Assembly (NCBI GenBank): GCA_029265355.1
Contig: JAJUJL010000002.1
Location: forward strand, 248,001 to 312,000
Direction: 5' to 3'
Length of the DNA stretch: 64,000 nt
Source: Chloroflexota bacterium
Lineage (GTDB): Bacteria; Chloroflexota; Anaerolineae; Anaerolineales; UBA4823
Position numbers and translations under genes: made by a program
The notes under the pieces: model-generated
Seen by the model: the letters and a program-made list of their open reading frames with translations, nothing else
Database searches by the model: none
Told to the model about the DNA's origin: nothing
Part shown: one piece after another, positions 42,246 to 54,275 of the stretch
Position numbering within the stretch: the stretch's first letter is position 1
Layout: every line of letters begins with the position of its first letter

Positions 42246-43363
42246 TCACCACCTGGCGCCGTTGGACTGCCCTGCCTGCGTTTCCAGCGCTTACGACCCT
42301 GGCGGCGATGGGGCTGCTGGTGGCCTTTGTGATTGCCAGCAATTCGGGTGATCCGCTTGCCCTGGCGCGCCTGGGAGACCGCTACTGGCTAGGAGACCCG
42401 CAGGGCGGCGAGGGCTATGATGGGCAATTTAATTATTACATCGCCCTCCAACCCGATCCGAAGTTGGTAGCTCCAAAACTGGATGTGCCAGCTTACCGGT
42501 ACCAGCGAATACTGCTGCCTATGATGGCGCGATATTTGAGCCTGGGCATGCCGGCTTTAATCCCTTGGGTGCTGGCATTGATCGGGGTGCTGAGCCATGT
42601 TGTGGGCACATGGCTGGTTGCCAGGCTGCTGGAGAGCTGGCATGTCAGCCCAGCATATGCCCTGAGTTACGGCCTGTGGATTGGGTTTGGGTTGGGGGTG
42701 CGCCTCGACCTGCCTGAACCACTAGCTTATGCATTGGTTGCCGGTGCGCTGTGGGCAGAGATGCGCTCGAAGAGCTGGTTAAGCTGGGTATTATTTTCTC
42801 TGGCGCTATTTGCCAAGGAAGTTACCGCTCCATTTGTGGCAGCCGCGGGCCTGGCTGCTTTGTCTGAGCGACGTTGGAAAGATGTGGCGGGGTTGGCGTT
42901 AATCGGTGCGCTTCCCTACGTGGTTTTTCAGGCCTGGCTGTGGCGTGTTTTTGGCGCGCCGGGGATCGGATCCGGCGGGGCAATGGCAACGCCTTTCGAG
43001 ATCGTACCGTTGATGGGATTATGGCGGATTGGCGCTGAAAGCATGCTCTACCTAGCCGCGATGATAATTGTTTTTGGACCGAGCATTGTTCTTCCAGCCG
43101 CGTGGGGAATTTGGTCAGCAATGATCAAAATTAGAGAAAAGCAGATCAATGTGGTAGTATTGAGCTTGCTGCTCAATGCGCTGCTGATTATGTTTTTACC
43201 CTTCTCCACATTTCGGGAAACGGGGGGATTGCTGCGATTTGCCTGTGGGTTGGTCATGGCAGTGATCCTGTTTGCCGCCCGATACCGCATGCGGAGAGTG
43301 CTGAATTACAGCCTTTTCTGGTTGGTTTTGAATGTGTTTCTATTCAAAACGGGAAACCTGTAG
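42242..43363 (+). CDS. Polytopic membrane protein with YDGQFxY motif (GT-C-like)
   Basis: The 373-residue protein has about nine helices. After the first helix comes GGEGYDGQFNYYIALQPDPKLVAPKLDVPAYRYQRILLPMMARYLSLG. The YDGQFxY...A.DP...AYRYQRIL block marks a family of membrane proteins tied to cell-surface glycopolymer formation. It starts at TTG 42242 in a TTGA overlap and ends the second cluster. A 60-base gap separates it from moxR. Confidence 0.75.
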   Translation: MITTWRRWTALPAFPALTTLAAMGLLVAFVIASNSGDPLALARLGDRYWLGDPQGGEGYDGQFNYYIALQPDPKLVAPKLDVPAYRYQRILLPMMARYLSLGMPALIPWVLALIGVLSHVVGTWLVARLLESWHVSPAYALSYGLWIGFGLGVRLDLPEPLAYALVAGALWAEMRSKSWLSWVLFSLALFAKEVTAPFVAAAGLAALSERRWKDVAGLALIGALPYVVFQAWLWRVFGAPGIGSGGAMATPFEIVPLMGLWRIGAESMLYLAAMIIVFGPSIVLPAAWGIWSAMIKIREKQINVVVLSLLLNALLIMFLPFSTFRETGGLLRFACGLVMAVILFAARYRMRRVLNYSLFWLVLNVFLFKTGNL

Positions 43364-43423
43364 CTGGTGTATCTATAGAAGTTCGATCAAAATTTCAACT
43401 ATCAGATCCTTTGGGAGTAGCAA

Positions 43424-44385
43424 ATGAAGGAAGTCCAGGAATTTTCGGAACGCGTCATTGCCAATATCGAGAAGGTTATCGTGGGAAAGCGAGAGACGAT
43501 CGAACTGGCAGTGATTGGCTTGCTTTGCCAGGGTCATTTGTTGATCGAAGATGTGCCTGGCGTTGGAAAAACAGTCCTGGCGCGCAGCCTGGCGCGCTCG
43601 CTGGGCTGTAGCTTCAGTCGTATACAGTTCACACCAGATATGCTGCCGAGCGATGTCACCGGTGTATCCATATTCAACCAGGTCAGCCGGGAGTTTGAAT
43701 TTCGACCTGGGCCAATCATGGCTCAGATTGTCCTGGCAGATGAAATCAATCGAGCGACGCCAAAAACCCAGGCCGCCCTGTTGGAGGCGATGGAAGAGCG
43801 ACAGATCACCGTGGATGGAACCACGCACATTTTGCCGCGACCATTCATGGTGCTGGCAACCCAGAATCCAATTGAATATGAAGGCACATTTCCGCTGCCA
43901 GAAGCGCAGCTCGACCGCTTCCTGGTCAGGGTCCGCCTGGGATATCCTGGTCCTGAGGACGAAGTCAAGGTGCTGGAGCGCCAACAATTCCAGCACCCAT
44001 TGGATAAATTGGACCAAATGGTGAGCGCTGATGAACTGACCGCCATGCAGGAAGCAGTGAAAGGCGTTTACGCCGCTCCAGGAATAAAACGTTACATCAT
44101 TTCCCTGGCGCGCCAGACGCGCGAACATTCGGATGTTTACCTTGGCGCCAGCCCACGCGGCAGCCTGGCGCTGTACCGCACTGCGCAAGCTCGCGCTGCG
44201 ATGCACGGCCGGGAGTATATTCTCCCTGACGATGTAAAGGCTCTGGTAAGCCCAACATTTGGTCATCGACTGATCCTGGGGCCGGCAGCTCGCCTGCGCG
44301 ATTTGGATGCTGATGAAATAGTGCGTGAAATTACCAACAGCGTGCCTGTGCCTGGTGGAGATCTGACGGGGGAAAGACAATCTGG

Positions 44386-44389
<4 letters not shown>
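43424..44389 (+). CDS. MoxR-family AAA+ ATPase
   Basis: The 321-residue AAA+ protein has Walker A DVPGVGKT (43-50), Walker [25 protein letters not shown], sensor 1 [25 protein letters not shown] and the C-terminal AAA lid. MoxR proteins act as chaperones or activators, usually with a DUF58/von Willebrand partner as here. GGGAG lies upstream of ATG 43424. It overlaps the DUF58 gene by four bases. Confidence 0.93.
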
Positions 44390-47200
<2,811 letters not shown>

Positions 47201-47274
47201 TTAATTCTGCCAGGTTCTGTGCGCTCAAATGGACAAATTGGATGAAATGATATAAATTTCGGACAATAACGATG

Positions 47275-47280
47275 TATAAT
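47275..47280 (+). promoter_or_regulatory. Possible -10 box for the subtilase gene
   Basis: TATAAT lies 46 bases before ATG 47327, in the AT-rich 47201-47326 gap. A second TATAAT occurs at 47301-47306. No convincing -35 box is seen for either. Confidence 0.35.
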
Positions 47281-47326
47281 CAAGGGGGTAAATTGCAATT
47301 TATAATGCTTTGTGCGCGGAGCTGCC

Positions 47327-50300
47327 ATGAAAAAAGCCGCCTCGGTTTTTGCAACCGTCTTCCGCTGGGCTTTGCTGGGCATTTTTGTCGTCTCGAGCCT
47401 GCATTGGAGAATAACCCCGTCGAATGCCGCAGCTTCCCAGAGAATGTTTATGCGGGTGGCGGCGGATGCATTAGCCTCGCTTCTCCAGACAGGTGTGAAA
47501 CCCCTGCGTCTGATCGATTATGGTTCTTACTACTGGCTCGAGCTAGCGCAAGCTGAAGTTCTCCGCCTTCCTGAGGCGCAGATGGGGCAGGTCGAAATCC
47601 TTCCACAAGGGGGAGATGTGGCGATCATGGGCTATCGCTTCGATCCACTCGTGGAGGGCGAGCCGAAGCTGCCCGAAAGCTTGCGCGCGTCAGAAGAGGA
47701 GAGCGGATTTCGCCTGGTGCAATTGGCTGGCCCGGCAAGAGATGATTGGCTGCAACAAATCAGCCAATCGGGTGCACAAATCCTGCAATATTACCCTCAC
47801 AATACCTACCTGGTTTGGGCAAATAGTGGGCAAGTGCAAAAACTGAACTCTCTGGAAAGTGTTCGCTGGATTGGTCTCGTTCATCCTGCGTATAAGCGAA
47901 GCAATGATTTGGATAACAGGGAGGGGATGATCCGCAATCTTGCGGTGTATTTTTACAATGATGGTGCAGTCGAAAATACACTTGCTTCGATCTCTGGCCT
48001 GGGAGGGAGACTGCTGTCCTATTTTCCTGCGCAGCCAGACCAGGTTTTTTATCAGGCAATCTTCGAGATGGATGCCAGCGCGGTGCAAAGTGTTGCACGC
48101 CTTCCCACGGTGCTGTGGGTGGGGTATTCGCATCCAGAGCCGGTGCTGGATGACGAGATGTCATCGCAAATCGTTGCTGGGAATTATACGGACGGGGCTC
48201 CGTCACCTGGCTACTCGGACTGGCTAAACGCGGTGGGCCTGAGCGGCAATGGGGTGACCTGGAGCATCATCGATACCGGTGTGGATTATGACCATCCAGA
48301 CCTGGGAGCGCAGATCAGCGGCGGCTATGATTTTCCGGGGGCGTGCAATTATGCCGGAGAGCCTGGCAGCGATTGCCCCAACGGGGGGCATGGCACTCAT
48401 GTGGCCGGTATTGTGGGCGGGAGCGCAGCCTCGGGTTTGGGAGATCCATCGGGATACCTGTATGGCCTGGGGATCGCTCCTGGACACCACATCTTTGCGC
48501 TGAATTCGCTTTCAGGATCATCATGGCCTCCCGCTGGAGGCTGGCAAGAGCATAGCAAAATTTCCCTGCTGGGAGGCGCCATCGGGGGCAACAACTCCTG
48601 GACGACCGGCGAGGGGATCGCCCACGGCTACCAGGCCTCTGAGCGCACGCATGACCTGATCGTCCTGGACGGGAATTTCGACACCACGGGCGTTGCCGAA
48701 CCATTTATCGAGGTGTTTTCGGCGGGAAATTCCGGTCCCAGCTCTTCAACGTTGACTGCGCCAAAAGAAGCAAAAAACCTGATCGTCGTCGGCAGTAGCC
48801 TGAACTATCGCGCTGGTACCATCGATCAAGTCTCGAGCTTTTCGAGCCGCGGCCCGACCCTGGATGGACGCATTGTGCCAACCTTCACAGCGCCGGGCGA
48901 ACAAATCGTTTCCACCCGGAACGATGATGGCGGGCAATGTGCTACCGCTATTCCTGATACCAGTGGTTTGTACGCTTTTTGTTCCGGTACCAGCATGGCC
49001 GCGCCGCACGCCTCTGGCGCCGTGATCTTGCTCAGCGAGTGGTGGCGAAGTTTCAATGCCGGCGCCAATCCCAGTCCAGCGATGGTAAAAGCCCTGCTGG
49101 TCAATGGCGCGGTGGACATGGGAGAAGCCGATATCCCCAATAACAATGAGGGTTGGGGACGGTTGCATCTTGCCAATGTGATCGATAACGGCGCGAGCAT
49201 GTTATATTTCGATCAGGATGAACTGTTCCGAGATAGCGGCGAGACCTGGAGTATAAAAATCAGCGTGGCTGATCCTGCCAAACCCCTGAAGGTCACACTG
49301 GCCTGGTCGGATGCTCCGGGGGCAGTGGGGGCAAATCCGGCGCTGGTAAACAACCTGGATTTATTGGTTCAATCAAATGGGAGCAGCTATCTTGGGAATC
49401 ATTTCAGCAATGGCTGGTCAATCCTTGGCGGTTCTCATGATAATTTGAACAACCTTGAAAATGTGTATCTGCAGAATCCGGGTGAAGATATCATCATCTC
49501 TGTGCGAGCAACGCAGATAGCTGGGGATGCGGTGCTTTACAATGGCGACCCCACTGACCAGACCTTTGCCTTGGTTTGTAACAACTGTGTCCAGAGACCG
49601 GATTTCACCCTGGATGTACTGCACACCAGCCAGGGTGTATGCAGCCCGCAGCAAACATACTACGATGTGTCGGTCGGCCAGGTGCTTGGATTTGAGCAGC
49701 CGGTGACCTTGAGTGTGGGCATTATTCCACCCACTTCTCTCAGCGCAGCTTTCTCACCCAACCTGGTCATACCTCCAGGAATAAGCCGGCTGACGGTTGG
49801 GAATACTGGTGCAGTTTCGCCAGGCAGATACAACCTTCTGATCAATGGGGTCACAGCGACGCGCACCCACACCACGACGGTCGCGTTGGATGTTTTCGAC
49901 ATCGCGCCGCTGTCGCCTGTCCTGCTCTCGCCAGCGGATGCCGCCTCCGGTGTCAACCTGAAGCCAGAGTTTTCCTGGTCACATTCCGATTGGGCGAGCG
50001 ATTACACCCTGGAAGTGGCCATCGACCCGGCTTTTAAAGGGCTGGTGATCAATGCACCGGATTTGACCTCGACAACTTACACTCCACCCGATGCGCTGGC
50101 CTCCAGTATGCGTTATTACTGGCGGGTAAAAGCGGTCAATGCGTGCGGCGAGAGTGCATTTTCTCCGGTCTACACATTCACGACGTTAAATGCGCCTGGG
50201 GATTGTCCGCTCGGAACCATGCCGCAGGTCTATTTCGCCGACAACCTGGAGAACGGAGAGACAGGCTGGGCGCATTCAGGCCTTGGTGATAGCTGGGCTT

Positions 50301-51775
50301 TGACCAGCTCGCGTTCCAGGAGCGGCGCGTATGCTTATCACGCCGAGGATCCCGCATTTGCCAGCGACCAAAAACTATCAACACCATTCATTAGCCTACC
50401 GGCTTCGGTTTCCAACCTGACTCTTCAATTCTGGAACTACCAGAGCCTGGAATCCCGCGCTAGCGGAGGTTGTTGGGATGGTGGTTCGCTGGAGATCTCC
50501 ACGGACGGTGGTAAGAATTGGATGCCGATTCAAAGCGCCGAATTGCTGTCTGATCCTTACGATGGTGCTTTGGTATCCAGCACCAACCCAGTTTACCCGG
50601 CAAATGTGTGGTGCGGCGACCCACAGGACTGGCTCAAATCGGTCGTGCAGCTCGACGCGTACGCCGGGCAGCAGGTGCAATTTCGATTCCGGCTCGGCTC
50701 CGACACCTCGATCAGCCGTGAAGGTTGGTACATCGACGATCTCCAGGTGCAAGGCTGTGTGCTGGGAAGTTTCATGGCAGCGATCGATCCGATAACGAGT
50801 ACGCAATCCACTTTGCCAGGCGCACCGGTCATTCACACCTTCTCACTGACCAATCGAGGAATCAGCGATGTTTATGAGTTTAGATTGAAAGCGGGTGATT
50901 GGCCCAGCCGGTTGCTGACGCAATCGCCGATAGCGCTTCCGTCCGGTCATACCGCACAGGTGCAGGTTCAGGTAGAGCCACCGCATTGGTTAGTGACTCA
51001 AGCGCCATCGAGCAGCGATCTGTTTGAGCTTACGGTACATTCCCAATATTCTAGCACCTTGGTGATGACGAGCACCGGCGCTACCCAGGTGCTCGTTCAC
51101 CCCGGACTTGAACTATCGCCGTCGGCCGTGAGTGGTTTTGCCGAACCTGGAGAAGTGGTTACGCACACGTTCACATTAACCAATACCGGTGATTATACAG
51201 ACACCATTGCATTGCTCATCAGCAACAATACCTGGAGCAGCACAGCCCCCGGTTCGATCACCTTGCAGCCTGGCGGGATTGGGCTGGTCCCCGTCAGGGT
51301 AATGATTCCGCTTACACTGCCTGAAGATGTCGTGATTTCCAACGATACATTTACGCTGACCGCAACCTCGGGTTGGCAGCCCAATATTACCGCCTCGGCA
51401 ATCGGTTTCACCCAGGCGTCGGCTGAGCTTGCGGTCAGCCTTGGCCCAGATCAATCGGGAAGTGGGCTGTTGGGTACGGAGGTGAGCTATGCATTCACTC
51501 TTGCAAACACGGGCGATTTCACGGATACTTATTCACTGAGAGTCAGCAGCGATTGGGCGAGCATGCTCTCAGCGATGACGACCGAGCCGGTCGGTCCTGG
51601 CGAGCTATTCACCGTGCTGATCACAACCACAATTCCTGCAGATGCTCCGCTGCTCGCCAGCGATCAAGCCATCTTGACTGCCACATCGGGATTTAGCAGG
51701 GCGATTTTTGACCAGGCGAGCGCTGTAACAACCGCGCTGTGGCACAAGCGCTACCTGCCGACTGTTTTCCGGTGA
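47327..51775 (+). CDS. Giant secreted subtilisin-like protease (S8) with C-terminal beta-sandwich repeats
   Basis: The 1482-residue protein has a signal peptide (FRWALLGIFVVSSLHWRITPSNAAA) and a large N-terminal pro-region (residues about 30-290). The S8 catalytic triad is D316 (SIIDTGVDYDHPDLG), H355 (GHGTHVAGIVGG) and S556 (CSGTSMAAPHASG). A jelly-roll follows the catalytic domain, then an FN3-like module (SPVLLSPADAASGVNLKPEFSW...YYWRVKA). Next come a MAM/immune-inhibitor-like sandwich (ENGETGWAHSG...GWYIDDLQVQGC) and three LTNTGDYTDT-type repeats. It ends LWHKRYLPTVFR without a sortase or transmembrane anchor. Likely role: extracellular protein breakdown. Confidence 0.92.
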   Translation: MKKAASVFATVFRWALLGIFVVSSLHWRITPSNAAASQRMFMRVAADALASLLQTGVKPLRLIDYGSYYWLELAQAEVLRLPEAQMGQVEILPQGGDVAIMGYRFDPLVEGEPKLPESLRASEEESGFRLVQLAGPARDDWLQQISQSGAQILQYYPHNTYLVWANSGQVQKLNSLESVRWIGLVHPAYKRSNDLDNREGMIRNLAVYFYNDGAVENTLASISGLGGRLLSYFPAQPDQVFYQAIFEMDASAVQSVARLPTVLWVGYSHPEPVLDDEMSSQIVAGNYTDGAPSPGYSDWLNAVGLSGNGVTWSIIDTGVDYDHPDLGAQISGGYDFPGACNYAGEPGSDCPNGGHGTHVAGIVGGSAASGLGDPSGYLYGLGIAPGHHIFALNSLSGSSWPPAGGWQEHSKISLLGGAIGGNNSWTTGEGIAHGYQASERTHDLIVLDGNFDTTGVAEPFIEVFSAGNSGPSSSTLTAPKEAKNLIVVGSSLNYRAGTIDQVSSFSSRGPTLDGRIVPTFTAPGEQIVSTRNDDGGQCATAIPDTSGLYAFCSGTSMAAPHASGAVILLSEWWRSFNAGANPSPAMVKALLVNGAVDMGEADIPNNNEGWGRLHLANVIDNGASMLYFDQDELFRDSGETWSIKISVADPAKPLKVTLAWSDAPGAVGANPALVNNLDLLVQSNGSSYLGNHFSNGWSILGGSHDNLNNLENVYLQNPGEDIIISVRATQIAGDAVLYNGDPTDQTFALVCNNCVQRPDFTLDVLHTSQGVCSPQQTYYDVSVGQVLGFEQPVTLSVGIIPPTSLSAAFSPNLVIPPGISRLTVGNTGAVSPGRYNLLINGVTATRTHTTTVALDVFDIAPLSPVLLSPADAASGVNLKPEFSWSHSDWASDYTLEVAIDPAFKGLVINAPDLTSTTYTPPDALASSMRYYWRVKAVNACGESAFSPVYTFTTLNAPGDCPLGTMPQVYFADNLENGETGWAHSGLGDSWALTSSRSRSGAYAYHAEDPAFASDQKLSTPFISLPASVSNLTLQFWNYQSLESRASGGCWDGGSLEISTDGGKNWMPIQSAELLSDPYDGALVSSTNPVYPANVWCGDPQDWLKSVVQLDAYAGQQVQFRFRLGSDTSISREGWYIDDLQVQGCVLGSFMAAIDPITSTQSTLPGAPVIHTFSLTNRGISDVYEFRLKAGDWPSRLLTQSPIALPSGHTAQVQVQVEPPHWLVTQAPSSSDLFELTVHSQYSSTLVMTSTGATQVLVHPGLELSPSAVSGFAEPGEVVTHTFTLTNTGDYTDTIALLISNNTWSSTAPGSITLQPGGIGLVPVRVMIPLTLPEDVVISNDTFTLTATSGWQPNITASAIGFTQASAELAVSLGPDQSGSGLLGTEVSYAFTLANTGDFTDTYSLRVSSDWASMLSAMTTEPVGPGELFTVLITTTIPADAPLLASDQAILTATSGFSRAIFDQASAVTTALWHKRYLPTVFR

Positions 51776-51795
51776 ACTTTGCACGCCGACGCCGA

Positions 51796-52965
51796 ATGGA
51801 CACTGAGCTGAGAAGTTTATTTTTCCTTACACCGGAGGTAATTTTCCTCAACCACGGTTCGTTTGGCGCGTGCCCCAGGCCAGTGCTCGAGGACTACCAG
51901 GCCTGGCAGCTCCGTTTAGAACGTCAGCCAGTGGAATTTTTGGGGCGGGAATTCAGGACCTTGATGCGCGCTGCGCGCCAGGCGCTGGCGGAGCACGTTG
52001 GCGCGGACAGAGATGACCTGGTCTATGTGCCCAACGCCACGCACGGTGTGAACATCGTAGCGCGCTCGTTAGCGCTGCAACCCGGCGACGAAGTGTTGGC
52101 CAGCGATCACGAATATGGCGCCTGTGATCGCACATGGCAATTCATCTGTCAACAGAAGAGGGCGAAATATGTCCGGCAAGCGGTGGCTTTGCCTGTGAAG
52201 TCTGAGGATGAAATGCTGGACCAGGTATGGTCAGGGGTGACAGACCGCACAAAATTGATATTTATCAGCCATATCAGTTCACCCACGGCAATCCGCTTTC
52301 CGGTAGAGGCGATTTGCGCGCGAGCGCGCCAACACGGCATCCTGACTCTGGTGGATGGAGCGCACGCCCCTGGACAACTGGAACTCGACCTGGATGGGCT
52401 GGGCGCTGATTTCTACACCGGGAATTGCCACAAATGGCTGCTTGCCCCCAAGGGAGCTGGTTTCCTGTTCGCGCGCCGTCAAGTTCAGGATTTGATCCAG
52501 CCCTTGGTGGTGAGCTGGGGATACCAGGCTGCGTCGGATTTCACGACCGGCTCGCGTTTTGTCGATTTGTTGGAGTGGACTGGTACGCACGATCCGGCGG
52601 CAGCGTTGGCTGTTTCGGCAGCCTTGAGGTTCATACAGGCACATGACTGGCGTAAAGTCCGGGAGCAATGTCACGGGTTACTCAGGCAAGCATTGATCGA
52701 CATATCTGCGCTGACTGGTCTTCCGCTTGTTTGCCCGTTGGATCGAGCCTTCTTCATCCAGATGGCGGTGGCAGAATTACCCAGGTTGCGAGACCTTGCG
52801 GGATTGAAAGCGGCTTTGTATGATCGCTTTCGCATCGAGGTGCCATTGATCGATTGGAATGGCAGGCATTTTATCCGCATCTCGGTACAGGGCTACAACA
52901 CTCGAGACGACCTGGATGCATTGCTCGACGCGATGCGCGTCTTGCTGCCAGAGTTCGCTGCTTGA
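51796..52965 (+). CDS. Class V aminotransferase, isopenicillin-N-epimerase-like
   Basis: The 389-residue PLP enzyme has IFLNHGSFGACPRPVLEDYQAWQLRLERQPVEF at the N-terminus, VPNATHGVNIVARSL, VDGAHAPGQLELDLDGLGADFYTGNCHKWLLAPKGAGFLF (PLP Lys in CHKW) and RISVQGYNTRDDLDALLDAM at the end. These fit the CefD-like branch of class V aminotransferases, which includes epimerases and cysteine lyases. Substrate not predictable. ATG 51796 gives no overlap with the protease; the frame upstream to 51739 is unlikely coding. It converges on the ABC permease gene. Confidence 0.88.
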   Translation: MDTELRSLFFLTPEVIFLNHGSFGACPRPVLEDYQAWQLRLERQPVEFLGREFRTLMRAARQALAEHVGADRDDLVYVPNATHGVNIVARSLALQPGDEVLASDHEYGACDRTWQFICQQKRAKYVRQAVALPVKSEDEMLDQVWSGVTDRTKLIFISHISSPTAIRFPVEAICARARQHGILTLVDGAHAPGQLELDLDGLGADFYTGNCHKWLLAPKGAGFLFARRQVQDLIQPLVVSWGYQAASDFTTGSRFVDLLEWTGTHDPAAALAVSAALRFIQAHDWRKVREQCHGLLRQALIDISALTGLPLVCPLDRAFFIQMAVAELPRLRDLAGLKAALYDRFRIEVPLIDWNGRHFIRISVQGYNTRDDLDALLDAMRVLLPEFAA

Positions 52966-53030
52966 GTAACGCGCAGGAGATGCGCCGGTGAGAGCGCTCG
53001 CTGGCGCACCTCAGGTGTCCGGGTTACTCA
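52963..53030. terminator. Long imperfect hairpin between two convergent genes
   Basis: TGAGTAAC (52963-52970) pairs with GTTACTCA (53023-53030), and TGCGCC (52981-52986) pairs with GGCGCA (53003-53008) around a GAGCGCTC palindrome. The outer arms contain the stop codons of both flanking genes. A bidirectional terminator is likely, although there is no T-tract. Confidence 0.5.
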
Positions 53031-54257
53031 GTTGGCCTGTCTGCGGAATTGCCAGGCTGCCAGGGCGAAGATCCCCAGCGCATAGGCGAGCTGAATTGCG
53101 AAAGGCAGCAAGGTCGATTCAAATGAAAGCCCTCGCACCAGCAGGTTTTGAAAACCCGTCATCGCCCAGGCTGTGGGTGTAAGCCTTCCCACGGCGGCAA
53201 ATGCTCGACCTGCGCCCTCCAAGGGAAACCAGGTTCCGCCCAGCGCCGAAAGCAGGAACATGCTAATCATGGCGATGACGATCACTTGCTCATCGCCTTT
53301 CGCAACGGTGCCAATGAGTAATCCCAGGGCGGAAGCCCAGGCAGCCAGGGACACCATGACCAGCAAAACACCTAAAGGCTGGCGCAGGTAATTCACACCC
53401 AGGGCGAGCTGCCCAAATACCACCAACAACAATCCCTGCAAGAGGACCAGGGTGAACATCGCCAGCAGGTGACCAGCCATAATCTCCCAGGTGTGTAAAG
53501 CGGTGGTCAACATACGCTGCAGCGTGCGCGCCCTGCGTTCCTGTACCAAGAGCGTCGCTGATGTGATCAATCCAAAGAGTGTGAACATGACCAGAATACC
53601 CGGGGAGGCCTGGTTGTAGGGATTGCCGGCGAACGGTTCTGCGTGTGCAGCCTGCGGAGGGCTGGTAACCTGCTCTACGGCTATACCTTGCTCCGAGGAA
53701 GTATCCCAGGCACGCCAGGAGGTATCGAAAGCGGCTAATAATTCCTGCTGGCGGGCAACTTCGCTGCTGAATGGGATGTGCGATTCCACAGCTCGCAGGC
53801 TCATCTCCGCAATCTCAACTGAGCTATACAAGTGCATCACCAACGGGCGTACCATTTCCATCACAGACTGCCCGCGGTTGCTGAAAGGATCCACGACCAG
53901 CTCGAGCTGGCTCTCAGTTCCTGCCAGTACGCTTCGTGTGAAACCTGGCGGAACAACCAGCGCGGCTGCCAGTTTTCCGCTGCGCACCGCATTCTCGGCT
54001 TGCTCGGCGGAGATGGCTTCCAGGCGGAAGCTTTCCGCCTGCGCCAGCCCTTCGCCAAGCGCCTGGCTCAACTCGCCACCGGCGTCCTGATCTACCAGGC
54101 CAATCGGCAGACGGGGATCTGGCGCTTGCGACATGCTTCGGTAAGCAAAGCCCATGAAGAAAGTGAAGACCAATGGCATTGCGACGATGAACAAGAAGGC
54201 GCGCCTGTCACGCAGTATTTGCTGCAGATCTTTGATGGCAATATCCAGGATGCGCAT
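53028..54257 (-). CDS. ABC-2 type exporter permease
   Basis: The 409-residue protein starts MRILDIAIKDLQQILRDRRAFLFIVAMPLVFTFFMGFAYRS and has one N-terminal helix and a large extracytoplasmic domain (residues about 45-220). Five C-terminal helices follow, with the ABC-2 signature ERRARTLQRMLTTALHTWEIMAGHLL and LSALGGTWFPLEGAGRAFAAVGRLTPTAWAMTGFQNLL. This YhhJ/YbhR-type architecture exports drugs or lipids. It forms a heterodimer partner with the permease encoded 18 bases upstream. Confidence 0.9.
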   Translation of the reverse strand: MRILDIAIKDLQQILRDRRAFLFIVAMPLVFTFFMGFAYRSMSQAPDPRLPIGLVDQDAGGELSQALGEGLAQAESFRLEAISAEQAENAVRSGKLAAALVVPPGFTRSVLAGTESQLELVVDPFSNRGQSVMEMVRPLVMHLYSSVEIAEMSLRAVESHIPFSSEVARQQELLAAFDTSWRAWDTSSEQGIAVEQVTSPPQAAHAEPFAGNPYNQASPGILVMFTLFGLITSATLLVQERRARTLQRMLTTALHTWEIMAGHLLAMFTLVLLQGLLLVVFGQLALGVNYLRQPLGVLLVMVSLAAWASALGLLIGTVAKGDEQVIVIAMISMFLLSALGGTWFPLEGAGRAFAAVGRLTPTAWAMTGFQNLLVRGLSFESTLLPFAIQLAYALGIFALAAWQFRRQAN

Positions 54258-54275
54258 AGCAATTCTCCGGTCTGA

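Noticed and set aside
47301-47306. Second TATAAT as main promoter of the subtilase gene
   Set aside because: No -35 hexamer at 16-18 bases upstream; listed only as a possibility under the first -10 box.
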